64,000 nt of DNA, from positions 6,722,501-6,786,500 of the forward strand of contig NZ_JACHMG010000001.1 in NCBI RefSeq assembly GCF_014204865.1, given 5' to 3'. Every line of letters starts with the position of its first letter. Position 1 is the first letter of the stretch. Positions 43,364 through 51,147 of this stretch are shown in pieces. The stretch comes from Amycolatopsis jiangsuensis (GTDB taxonomy: Bacteria; Actinomycetota; Actinomycetes; Mycobacteriales; Pseudonocardiaceae). The position numbers and the translations under genes were made by a program. Under the pieces are notes generated by a model. It did not search any database. It had not been told where the DNA came from and saw only the letters and a program-made list of their open reading frames with translations.

Positions 43364-44446
43364 CTAAGGGAGGTTGAGCAGCGTGCGGTAGTTCTCGACG
43401 CGCAAATGGTTCCCCTTGAGCTGCGCGGTCTGCTCCGGGCCGAGGATGCCGGTCGCGTGCCGGTAGGACGCCCCGCCGTTCGGGCCCAGTGGCAGCGAGA
43501 TCCCGGGCGGTCCTGGCGTGTAGGTGGCCGGCTCGCCACCGGTGAGGCGGGCGCGAATGGTCGCGGCCACGACTTTGGCGTGGAGCTCCGCGGCCTTGGC
43601 CATCTTCGGCTCGGCGATGGCGGTGATGTCGCCGATCGCGAACACGTGGGGGTGGCCTTCGAGGTGGAGCTCGGGCGTCACGGCGAGATGCCCGCTCGGG
43701 GTGCGTGCGGAGGCGAGGTCCGCGGCGAGGTAGGACGTGGCCGGAGTGGTTCCGTGGCAGCGGAACCAGATGTCCGCGCTCAGGGTCGCGCCCTCGCCGG
43801 TGGTCACCGTGAACGCGGCGGTGGTGCCGGGCTCGGTGGGCGGGGCCGCGGTGAGCGAGCTGCCGGTCAGCACTGTCACTTCGAGTGCGGTGAGTTGGCG
43901 GCGGATTTCGTCGCGGAATTCGTCCGGGAGCCCGGTGCCGAGCAGGATGTCCGCGGCCGGGTCGACGATGGTGACCTGTTTGCCCGGCCACGCCGAGACG
44001 ATCTCGCCGGCCAGCTCCAGCCCGGCCGGCCCTGCGCCGAGCAGGAGTACCCGCTCGGCCGCGGCGAGCTGGTCGCGGGTGGCCCGGAGTTTCGCCACCG
44101 CATCGGCGGTGTCGAGAACGTCGATCTTCGCCGGGTACGGGTACGACGAGCCGGTGGCCAGCACGAGATGGCCGGCCGTGATCCGCTCACCCGAGCCGAG
44201 CGTGACGCCCCCGGCGTCCGCGGAGACGGCGTGGTCGCGGACCACCCGGCCCCGCCGGAGCAGCCTGCCGTAGGGCAGGAAGAGCCGATGAGTCCACTGC
44301 GGATCGACCAGTCCGCGCAAGGTGGCCACGGTGTGCGCGAACGCCTCGCGCGGCTCGACCAGGACGACGTCGGCCACGTCGTCCAGCTCCTTCGCCACGG
44401 TACTGCCGCCGTATCCGCCACCGAGCACAGTCACGGTCTCGTTCAA
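43364..44446 (-). CDS. NAD(P)H dehydrogenase-like FAD oxidoreductase (NDH-2/FSP1 type)
   Basis: The 360-residue protein begins at TTG 44446 (VTVLGGGYGG directly after); another TTG at 44476 is possible and neither has a strong ribosome site. It has two dinucleotide-binding motifs, GGGYGG (residues 9-14, FAD) and GAGPAG (about 138-143, NAD(P)H), and the FAD-binding block VFAIGDI near residue 275. It resembles type II NADH dehydrogenases and FSP1/AIFM2-like quinone reductases. It diverges from a MarR gene with palindromic sites between, consistent with redox- or phenol-inducible control. Confidence 0.85.
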   Translation of the reverse strand: MNETVTVLGGGYGGSTVAKELDDVADVVLVEPREAFAHTVATLRGLVDPQWTHRLFLPYGRLLRRGRVVRDHAVSADAGGVTLGSGERITAGHLVLATGSSYPYPAKIDVLDTADAVAKLRATRDQLAAAERVLLLGAGPAGLELAGEIVSAWPGKQVTIVDPAADILLGTGLPDEFRDEIRRQLTALEVTVLTGSSLTAAPPTEPGTTAAFTVTTGEGATLSADIWFRCHGTTPATSYLAADLASARTPSGHLAVTPELHLEGHPHVFAIGDITAIAEPKMAKAAELHAKVVAATIRARLTGGEPATYTPGPPGISLPLGPNGGASYRHATGILGPEQTAQLKGNHLRVENYRTLLNLP

Positions 44447-44476
44447 GGTTGCTCGTCGGTGTCCTGGGCAGGTCAA

Positions 44477-44513
44477 TTGATGTCTTTATGACATGATTAC
44501 ATGACGACATCAA
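44477..44513. promoter_or_regulatory. MarR operator region with nested inverted repeats
   Basis: TTGATGTC (44477-44484) and GACATCAA (44506-44513) form an outer inverted repeat. ATGTC-TTTAT-GACAT (44480-44494) is a 15-bp inner palindrome of the kind MarR dimers bind. The site covers the start region of the flavoprotein gene and lies 26 bp upstream of the MarR start, so both genes are probably repressed by MarR. Confidence 0.65.
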
Positions 44514-44538
44514 GACGTCCACAGGATAGGATTCCGGT

Positions 44539-45006
44539 ATGGAGCACCCCGAGCTGCGCCCGCCGACGCTGCTGGCCCTGCCCTCGTACCTGGCCGGGCA
44601 CGTCGCCCGCATCGGGCACCGGACGCTGGCCGAGGCCCTTGCCGGGTACGAGCTGCGGTTGCCGCATTTCGCCGTGCTGGCCGGACTGGCCGACTTCGGG
44701 GCGCTCGCGCAGCACGAACTGGCCCACCGGCTCGGGCTCAACCGCAGCCATCTCGTGGGTTACCTCGACGAGCTGGAACGGCGGGACCTGGTGGGCAGGG
44801 AGCGTGATCCGGCCGACCGGCGCCGTCAGCGGGTCACGCTGACGGCGTCGGGGAAGACGATGACGCGGCGGTTCAAGGGCATCGCCCGCCGTTCACAGGA
44901 TGCCTTCCTCGCCGAGCTGTCCGAGTCCGAGCGGGAAACCCTGCTCTCGTTGCTGCGACGGGTGGTCGTGGCCGACGACGCGACACGCACAGCGACCGGC
45001 GCCTGA
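44539..45006 (+). CDS. MarR family transcriptional regulator
   Basis: The 155-residue protein has the MarR winged helix: ELAHRLGLNRSHLVGYLDEL (about residues 60-79) and the wing RERDPADRRRQRVTLT (about 90-106) with the family DxRxxR motif. It is divergent from the NADH dehydrogenase-like gene and followed by a strong hairpin. The ligand is unknown; MarR proteins with flavoprotein targets often sense phenolics or oxidants. Confidence 0.9.
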   Translation: MEHPELRPPTLLALPSYLAGHVARIGHRTLAEALAGYELRLPHFAVLAGLADFGALAQHELAHRLGLNRSHLVGYLDELERRDLVGRERDPADRRRQRVTLTASGKTMTRRFKGIARRSQDAFLAELSESERETLLSLLRRVVVADDATRTATGA

Positions 45007-45013
45007 TCCGGTT

Positions 45014-45062
45014 CGTAACGGCCTCCTTCGGGGAAGCTGGTTCCCCGAAGGAGGCCGTTACG
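45014..45062. terminator. Perfect 22-bp hairpin terminator
   Basis: Arms of 22 bp (45014-45035 and 45041-45062) are perfectly complementary with a 5-nt loop GCTGG. It lies between the convergent MarR (+) and HyuB-like (-) genes. The arm core ACGGCCTCCT is shared with the hairpin at 14933, suggesting a dispersed terminator element. Confidence 0.85.
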
Positions 45063-45083
45063 GATTCACTCCAGCGCCGGGGG

Positions 45084-47387
45084 TCAGCCGGTGGTCACGG
45101 TCAGCCGGCCGAGTCCGGTCGCCAGGTCAGGGTGGTCTGCCGGGACCACTCCCGACCACAGTGCCGTCCAGCAGGACGGGCAGCTGTACTGCCGGAACAC
45201 CACGGGCGCGTCGATGTAGTCGCTCGCGGTGGCCAGGATCTGCGGTCCCGCTTCGGTCGGCGCGCCGTCGTAGACCGCGAGGGCGAGCGGGTTTTCTCCG
45301 GTGTCGCCGAGGATTTCGCCGCAGTGCCGGCAGGCGATGTGGTCACCGGCCTGGACGAGGTTGTCGTCGATGCGGTGGCCCGCCGAGAGATCCGCCCGGC
45401 CGCCGGACTCCCCGAGCAGCCGGGACCGGCTCTTGCGCGCCTCTCGCTGCCGCGAGCGCTCGGCGTCGGTCCCGCCGGAATCGACCGCGTCGGCTCGCAC
45501 CACGACCCCGTAGACCGAACGGGCGGCGTCCGCGGTGATCTTCTCCTCGCGCACGTCCCTGGCCACCGCTTCGGGTTCGCGGGCCAGCGGGTCACCGTAC
45601 CCTCCGCCGCCCTGCCAGGTCATGGCGAACACCTCGCCCGGCGCCAGGTAGCTCGAGGCGTAGTTCTGCGCCGGTTCGATGGTTCCGTCCACTTCGGACA
45701 GCTCGCCGGGCAGCGTCCCGGCGGCCAGCAGCTCCTTCACGCGGCTTTCCCTGGCGACCACGTCGAGCCCGGTGTTGCCCGGCAGGCCACCGGAAAGGCC
45801 GCTGTTCTGCGCGACGGCCTTGCCCGCCGACGCCAGCACCAGCCCCATCGGCAGGCTGGTGCCGTGCGGGGTGATCGCCATCGAGGCGCCGAGCCCGCCG
45901 CGGTGTCGGCCCGGTCCACCGGAATCCGGGACCTCACGCCGCCAGAGGGTGAGCACCGGATAGAGGAACTCGGTCATCTCGACGTCCGGGACCCGCCCCA
46001 TCGGAATGCAGAACAGCCCGCCGGTGTCGACGCCGTCGGCCTGCGGGCGCGCACCGTACCCGCCCGCCATCGGCTCCATCATGATCGACAGGAACGGCGC
46101 GGGCTGCTCCCCGCGTTCGTCCAGTCCGGCGATCACCGCGGTGTCCCAGGTCCCGCAACAGGTCGCCTGCACGTTCTTGCCGAGTTCGAGATCGCGGTCG
46201 AGCATCTGGGACAGGCAGTCGGCGATCAGGTTGCCGGTCAGCCACGCCGGCCCGATCGGGCCGCGGCCGACGGCGGCGGGGAACGTCGCGTTGTTGAGCG
46301 TGCCCTCCTCGGTGACGAGATCGAAGCAGCGCATCAGCCCGCCCGCCGACCACGGGATGTCGCCGGCCAGGATGGGCAGCAGGGCGAGCATCACCCCGCC
46401 GCGCATCCCGGCGTACGTGCAGTTGACCACGCCCGCCTGCGGATCGGTACCGGTGAAGTCGAACGTGAGGTGGTCGCCGCTCTTGGTCGTGGTCACCGTG
46501 ATCTTGTGCAGGTTCCGGTCGCCCTCGTGGGACTGGTCCTGGTAACCGGTGGCGCTCCAGCTGCCGTCCGGCAGCGCGGTGAGCTTGCCGCGCAACCGGG
46601 ATTCGGCGTCGGACATCATCCGCTTCATCACGGCCTTGACGGTGTCCGCGCCGTAGTGCTCGATCAGCGCGTGCAGCCGTTCGGCGCCGACGTTGTTCGC
46701 GCCGATCTTGGCGCGCAGGTCGAGGCCGATCAGCATCGGCACCCGGGAACGGCGCACCCAGGCATCCGCGACGTCGCGCTGCAGGGTGCCGCCGCGGACC
46801 ACCTTGATCGGCGGGGTCGGCAGCGATTCGGAGAACACGTCCTCGGCCGCGGGGGAGAACGAGCCGATGCCGACGCCGCCGAGGTCGGGCTGGTGCGCGA
46901 TGGCGCTGGTCCAGGCGAACAGCTTCCCGTCGTGGAACACCGGCTGGTACACGATCACGTCGTTCTGGTGCAGGCCGCCGCCGACCCAGGGATCGTTGCA
47001 CAGGAACATGTCGCCGGACTCGATGCCCGGATTGCTCGCGCGGTGCCGCAGCGTCCAGTAGATCGCCAGGTCGACCGCGCCGACCAGCATCGTGTTGTAG
47101 AGCCCGACCTGGACCTCCTGGCCGAGCTCGTCGGAGATGGCGAAGTCGAAGTCGTTGGCGTCGGTGACGATCGGCGAGCCGGACATCCGCTTCAGCGCCT
47201 CGCCCATCTCGTCGGTCACCGACCAGAGCCGGTGCCGGATCACCTCGTAGGTGAGCGGGTCGAGCGCGTCGATCTGCTCGTCGGTGACGCTGTGCACCGG
47301 CAGCGAAGCGGGCAGCGAGCGGGCGAGCTCGGCCGGGTCGACGGGGCGGCTGGAGAAGACCTCCGAGCCGGGGATCGGCATGCTCAT
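45084..47387 (-). CDS. HyuB-like carboxylase/hydantoinase subunit with acetone-carboxylase-gamma-like tail
   Basis: The 767-residue protein starts at ATG 47387 (GGAGGACC site), overlapping the HyuA-like stop. Residues about 40-580 are a hydantoinase-B/acetone-carboxylase-alpha domain (LDPLTYEVIRHRLWSVTDEM at the start, CNDPWVGGGLHQNDV near 128, FDFTGTDPQAGVVN near 315). The last 90 residues hold a zinc-ribbon pattern, CRHCGEILGDTGEN then CPSCWTAL, as in the separate gamma subunit of acetone carboxylases. This fused tail favours an ATP-dependent carboxylase (acetone/acetophenone type) over a plain hydantoinase. It forms a complex with the HyuA-like subunit. Confidence 0.85.
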   Translation of the reverse strand: MSMPIPGSEVFSSRPVDPAELARSLPASLPVHSVTDEQIDALDPLTYEVIRHRLWSVTDEMGEALKRMSGSPIVTDANDFDFAISDELGQEVQVGLYNTMLVGAVDLAIYWTLRHRASNPGIESGDMFLCNDPWVGGGLHQNDVIVYQPVFHDGKLFAWTSAIAHQPDLGGVGIGSFSPAAEDVFSESLPTPPIKVVRGGTLQRDVADAWVRRSRVPMLIGLDLRAKIGANNVGAERLHALIEHYGADTVKAVMKRMMSDAESRLRGKLTALPDGSWSATGYQDQSHEGDRNLHKITVTTTKSGDHLTFDFTGTDPQAGVVNCTYAGMRGGVMLALLPILAGDIPWSAGGLMRCFDLVTEEGTLNNATFPAAVGRGPIGPAWLTGNLIADCLSQMLDRDLELGKNVQATCCGTWDTAVIAGLDERGEQPAPFLSIMMEPMAGGYGARPQADGVDTGGLFCIPMGRVPDVEMTEFLYPVLTLWRREVPDSGGPGRHRGGLGASMAITPHGTSLPMGLVLASAGKAVAQNSGLSGGLPGNTGLDVVARESRVKELLAAGTLPGELSEVDGTIEPAQNYASSYLAPGEVFAMTWQGGGGYGDPLAREPEAVARDVREEKITADAARSVYGVVVRADAVDSGGTDAERSRQREARKSRSRLLGESGGRADLSAGHRIDDNLVQAGDHIACRHCGEILGDTGENPLALAVYDGAPTEAGPQILATASDYIDAPVVFRQYSCPSCWTALWSGVVPADHPDLATGLGRLTVTTG

Positions 47388-49480
47388 GCGGTCCTCCGGA
47401 TGGTCAGGTTGCCCAGGTGGTCGACGGTGCCGGCGGTACCGCCGGGGACGACGACGGTGGTGGTCGGCACCTCGACGACGGCCGGGCCGGTCAGCACGTG
47501 ACCCGCCCGCAGGGTGCGGTAGTCGTAGATCGGGGTGTCGGCGTAGCCGGTCGCCGCGTCGAGGCATACCGGCCGGGTGGTGAAGGGTTCCGGTTCGCCT
47601 TCGGCCGCCGGCACGCCGGGCAGCTGCGGGCTGAACGGCAGGACTCCGACGCCGCGCACCCGGAACGTGATTGCCTGGATTCCCGCTTCGCGGAATCCGG
47701 CGTCGGCGCCAAACAGTTCGGCGTAGCGCTTCTCGAACGCGGTCGCGGCGTCCTCGATCGCCTGCCGGTCCAGCTCCCCGCCTGCGACCGGGGCGGTGAC
47801 CTCGGCCAGCTGCATGGTGTAGCGCATGTCGATTTCGCGCACCACTTCGATCTTCTCGAACTGCACGCCCTGGCGCGCCAGCCCGTCGCGGACCCGCTGT
47901 TCCAGCTCCGCGAAGTTCTGCTGGGCGCGGACCGGGTCGAACGGGACGACGGTCGGGTCGGACAGCTCCGCGGCGAGCGCGATGTCCGACGAGGCGAGCC
48001 CGAACGCGGAGAACGCCGAGGCCACCGAGCCGAGCGGGACCACCACCTCGTCGCAGCCGACCTCCGCGGCGTAGCCGGCGCAGTGCGCCGGGCCCGCGCC
48101 GCCGAAGGCGTAGAGCACGAAACCACGCGGGTCGTGCCCGGCTTCCACGACGGTTTTGCGCAGCAGGTCACCGGTTTGCGCGTTCTGCACGGTGTAGATC
48201 GCCGCCGCGGCCTCCTCGACCGAGAGCCCCAGCGGCTTGGCGATCCGGATGTCGATGGCCTGACGGGCCAGCTCCAGCGACAGCGGTTTGCGCCCGCCGA
48301 GCAGGCCACGTTCGGGCAGGATGCCCAGCACGAGGTTGGCGTCGGTGTTGGTCGGCTCGGTGCCGCCGTTGCCGTAACAGGCCGGGCCGGGAACGGCCTG
48401 CGCGCTGTGCGGCCCGATGCGGAGGTTGCCGCCGCTGTCGAGCCAGGCGATCGCGCCGCCGCCGGAACCGATCGCGTCGACCCGCAGGGTGGGCACGTTG
48501 ATCGGATGATGGTTGATCACCGTGGTGGTGTCGCGGACCGGTTCGCCGTCGACGATGAGCCCGGCGAGGAAGGTCGTCCCGCCGACGTCGGTGGAGATGA
48601 TGTTGCGGTGGCCGAGCTGGCGGCCGAGCGCCACCGAACCGACCACGCCGCCGGTCAGCACCGAGCCGACCGTGCTGATTGCGGCGGCCGGGGCCTCGGC
48701 GGCCGCGACCGCTCCGCCGTTGGACTGCATGACCAGCAGCGGACCGCGCAAACCGTTGTCCCGCAACGAGGTTTCCAGGGTGCCGAGGTAGTCGCGCAGG
48801 CCGGGGCCGACCTGGGTGCTCATGATCGTGGTGGCGTTGCGGGCGAACTCGCGGATGCGCGGGCTCACCTCCGAGGAGAGCGCCACGAACAGCTCCGGTG
48901 CTTCCTCCCGGATCAGCTCCCGCAGGCGCTGTTCGTGCACCGGGTTGCGGAAGGACCAGAGCAGCGAGACCGCGATGGCCTGCACACCTTCGGCGACCAG
49001 CGCGCGGATCGCGGTGCGGGCCTGCTGCTCGTCCAGTGCGACGACCACGGTGCCGTCGCGGTCGATGCGCTCGGTGACCTCCAGTGCGTGCCGTTTCGGC
49101 AGCAGTGCGTGGTTCTTGTCCTGGCCGAGCACGTGCTGCAGCTCGTGCGGTGCGCGGCCGAGGTACCGGCCCTCGACGTTCATGATGAAGATCGAGTCGC
49201 GGTGGCCCTTGGTGGTGAGAAAACCGACCGGTGGCACGTTGCCCATCACCAGCGCGTTGAGCGAGGAGGTGGTGCCGTGGGCGATGTGGTGGGTCTGCGC
49301 CAGCATCTCCGGCAGCGTCGTGCCGAGCTGTTCGGCGAGCAGCCCGAGGACGTCGAGCACGCCCTGGGAGTAGTCCGGCGGGGTGGACGGGGACTTGGCG
49401 GCGAGCACCGTCCCGGCGTCGTCGTCGACCACGGCGTCGGTGAACGTGCCGCCCACGTCCACGCCGATGACATAGGCCAT
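47384..49480 (-). CDS. HyuA-like carboxylase/hydantoinase subunit
   Basis: The 698-residue protein (ATG 49480, AAGGAG site) is a hydantoinase-A/acetone-carboxylase-beta protein with the ASKHA ATPase fold: GVDVGGTFTDAVVDDDAG at the N-terminus (phosphate loop), GTTSSLNALV near residue 70, STDVGGTTFLAGLIVDG near 292 (second phosphate motif) and YAFGGAGPAHCAGYAAEVG near 455. It should phosphorylate or otherwise activate the substrate with ATP while the partner catalyses carboxylation or hydrolysis. It is transcribed before the HyuB-like gene and diverges from the flavoprotein operon. Confidence 0.88.
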   Translation of the reverse strand: MAYVIGVDVGGTFTDAVVDDDAGTVLAAKSPSTPPDYSQGVLDVLGLLAEQLGTTLPEMLAQTHHIAHGTTSSLNALVMGNVPPVGFLTTKGHRDSIFIMNVEGRYLGRAPHELQHVLGQDKNHALLPKRHALEVTERIDRDGTVVVALDEQQARTAIRALVAEGVQAIAVSLLWSFRNPVHEQRLRELIREEAPELFVALSSEVSPRIREFARNATTIMSTQVGPGLRDYLGTLETSLRDNGLRGPLLVMQSNGGAVAAAEAPAAAISTVGSVLTGGVVGSVALGRQLGHRNIISTDVGGTTFLAGLIVDGEPVRDTTTVINHHPINVPTLRVDAIGSGGGAIAWLDSGGNLRIGPHSAQAVPGPACYGNGGTEPTNTDANLVLGILPERGLLGGRKPLSLELARQAIDIRIAKPLGLSVEEAAAAIYTVQNAQTGDLLRKTVVEAGHDPRGFVLYAFGGAGPAHCAGYAAEVGCDEVVVPLGSVASAFSAFGLASSDIALAAELSDPTVVPFDPVRAQQNFAELEQRVRDGLARQGVQFEKIEVVREIDMRYTMQLAEVTAPVAGGELDRQAIEDAATAFEKRYAELFGADAGFREAGIQAITFRVRGVGVLPFSPQLPGVPAAEGEPEPFTTRPVCLDAATGYADTPIYDYRTLRAGHVLTGPAVVEVPTTTVVVPGGTAGTVDHLGNLTIRRTA

Positions 49481-49525
49481 GACTGGCGCTCCTTTGCGCA
49501 GTGAGGGCTTGCTTACGGGAGCGTA

Positions 49526-49589
49526 GACTATTCAACACATGTGAAGAGAGTCAACCTTGACTTCGCGCTGTCCGTATCGTCGAATAGTC
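49526..49589. promoter_or_regulatory. Divergent promoter region with several dyads
   Basis: GACTATTC (49526-49533) and GAATAGTC (49582-49589) form an inverted pair flanking a perfect palindrome AGTCAA-CC-TTGACT (49549-49562). The sequence AGAGTCAACC (49547-49556) recurs as AGACTCAACC at 54287-54296 upstream of the VOC gene. These are probable binding sites of the local TetR-type regulator (53511) coordinating both divergent operons. Confidence 0.55.
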
Positions 49590-49626
49590 GACGTTCGTGT
49601 AAATTCATCTTCTTCGGAGGTCCGTG

Positions 49627-51147
49627 ATGCAGCCACGACGGGTCGCGGTGCTGGGCGGCGGCCCAGGCGGGCTCTACGCCGCCCGCCTGCTCAAACTCGC
49701 GTTTCCCGCCAGCGACATCCGCGTGTACGAACAGGGGGACCCGGACACCACGTTCGGGTTCGGCGTCGGCTTGGCCGCGGGTACCCAGCGCAATCTGGAA
49801 CGGGCGGACCCGGACACGTTGCGTGACCTGGTCACCGCCGGCGCGCGGCACGACATGACGATGCAGGTCGGCGACCAGCTGGTGCGGGTACGCAACGACC
49901 ACCTCGTCGGCGTGGCCCGCACCGAACTGCTGGCGATCCTGCAGCGGCACGCGGAAAAAGCCGGTGTACAGCTGGAATTCGGGACCCGGCACACGGCGGG
50001 CGAGCTGGACGCCGAGCTGGTGATCGCGGCCGACGGGGTCAGCAGCGCGACCCGCGAAGGCGGCGGATTCGGCACCCGGATCGAGACCGGGGCCGGGCTC
50101 TACCTGTGGTGTGGTGCGGGTTTCGCCCTGCCGGACGCGGTTTTCGCGCCGGTGCGGACCGAGTTCGGCACCTTCGTCACCCACGCCTACCCGTACTCCG
50201 GTGGCCGTTCGACCTTCCTGATCGAGACCGACGAGCGGACGTGGCGGCGCGCCGGATTCGACGCGACGACGACCGCGCTGGAGCAGCCCGGCATCCCTTC
50301 CGGTGCGTCGGACGAGATTTCCTTGCGGTACCTGGAGAAGATCTTCTCCGAACAGCTGCACGGCCATCCGCTGATCGGCAACCGGACGCGGTGGCAGCGC
50401 TTCCGGACGGTCCGGTGCGACCGCTGGTCCGCGGGGAACGTCGTGCTGCTGGGCGATGCCGCGCACACCGCGCACTTCTCGATCGGCTCGGGGACGAAAC
50501 TGGCGATGGAGGACGCCATCGGGCTGGTCGACGCGCTGCGCGAGGCACCCGACGCGGCCACCGCGTTCGCGCGGTACGAGCGCTCCCGGCGTCCGGCGGT
50601 CGAGCGGATGCAGGAGCTGGCCCGGCGCAGCCAGCTGTGGTGGGAATCGTTCCCGTCGCGGATCGGGCTGCCGGTGGAGCGCCTGATCGTGGCCTACATG
50701 TCGCGGGCGGGCAACGTCTCGCTGGACCGCTTCGCCCGCACCAGCCCCGACGCCGTGGGCACTGCCCTTCGCCAGTACGGCGGGCAGCCGCCTGAGGGGG
50801 ACCTCGTCGAATGGGTGCTCGACCGTCCGCTGACGCACGGCGGGCGCGTCTTCCCGAACCGAGTCACCGTCCCGGAACTCGAGCGGCTGCACGTCGACCT
50901 TCGCGACCCGTGGTCGGCGGAGGCCGACGCACTCGTGGGCCGTGGCCGAGCGGCCGGCGGTGTCCTGGTCACCGGTCCACCGGTGCGCGAAGCTGTGCTC
51001 ACCCGGCTCGACGTGGCCGAACGGATCCGGCTGGAGACCGGGGCGCTGACCGCGGTCGAGGCGCCGGCCGGACTGCGGGACGACCTGGCCGCCGGTCTGG
51101 TCAGCGGCCGCACCGATCTGGTGCGGATGACCGAGGAGGTCGCATGA
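49627..51147 (+). CDS. FAD monooxygenase, salicylyl-CoA-5-hydroxylase-like
   Basis: The 506-residue protein starts at ATG 49627 (CGGAGG six bases upstream; a GTG just before is an alternative). It is a PHBH-fold flavin monooxygenase: GGGPGG (residues 10-15), DTTFGFGVGL near 40, and the second FAD motif GDAAHTAHFSIGSGTK from about residue 276. The last block is typical of CoA-thioester hydroxylases (salicylyl-CoA 5-hydroxylase, anthraniloyl-CoA monooxygenase N-domain). It is coupled by ATGA to an acyl-CoA ligase gene, so the likely substrate is an aromatic acyl-CoA. Which one is inference. Confidence 0.87.
   Translation: MQPRRVAVLGGGPGGLYAARLLKLAFPASDIRVYEQGDPDTTFGFGVGLAAGTQRNLERADPDTLRDLVTAGARHDMTMQVGDQLVRVRNDHLVGVARTELLAILQRHAEKAGVQLEFGTRHTAGELDAELVIAADGVSSATREGGGFGTRIETGAGLYLWCGAGFALPDAVFAPVRTEFGTFVTHAYPYSGGRSTFLIETDERTWRRAGFDATTTALEQPGIPSGASDEISLRYLEKIFSEQLHGHPLIGNRTRWQRFRTVRCDRWSAGNVVLLGDAAHTAHFSIGSGTKLAMEDAIGLVDALREAPDAATAFARYERSRRPAVERMQELARRSQLWWESFPSRIGLPVERLIVAYMSRAGNVSLDRFARTSPDAVGTALRQYGGQPPEGDLVEWVLDRPLTHGGRVFPNRVTVPELERLHVDLRDPWSAEADALVGRGRAAGGVLVTGPPVREAVLTRLDVAERIRLETGALTAVEAPAGLRDDLAAGLVSGRTDLVRMTEEVA

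Noticed and set aside
45084..49480. Reading the HyuA/HyuB pair as a 5-oxoprolinase or N-methylhydantoinase
   Set aside because: Possible by family, but the fused gamma-like zinc ribbon and the aromatic CoA genes across the promoter favour a carboxylase.
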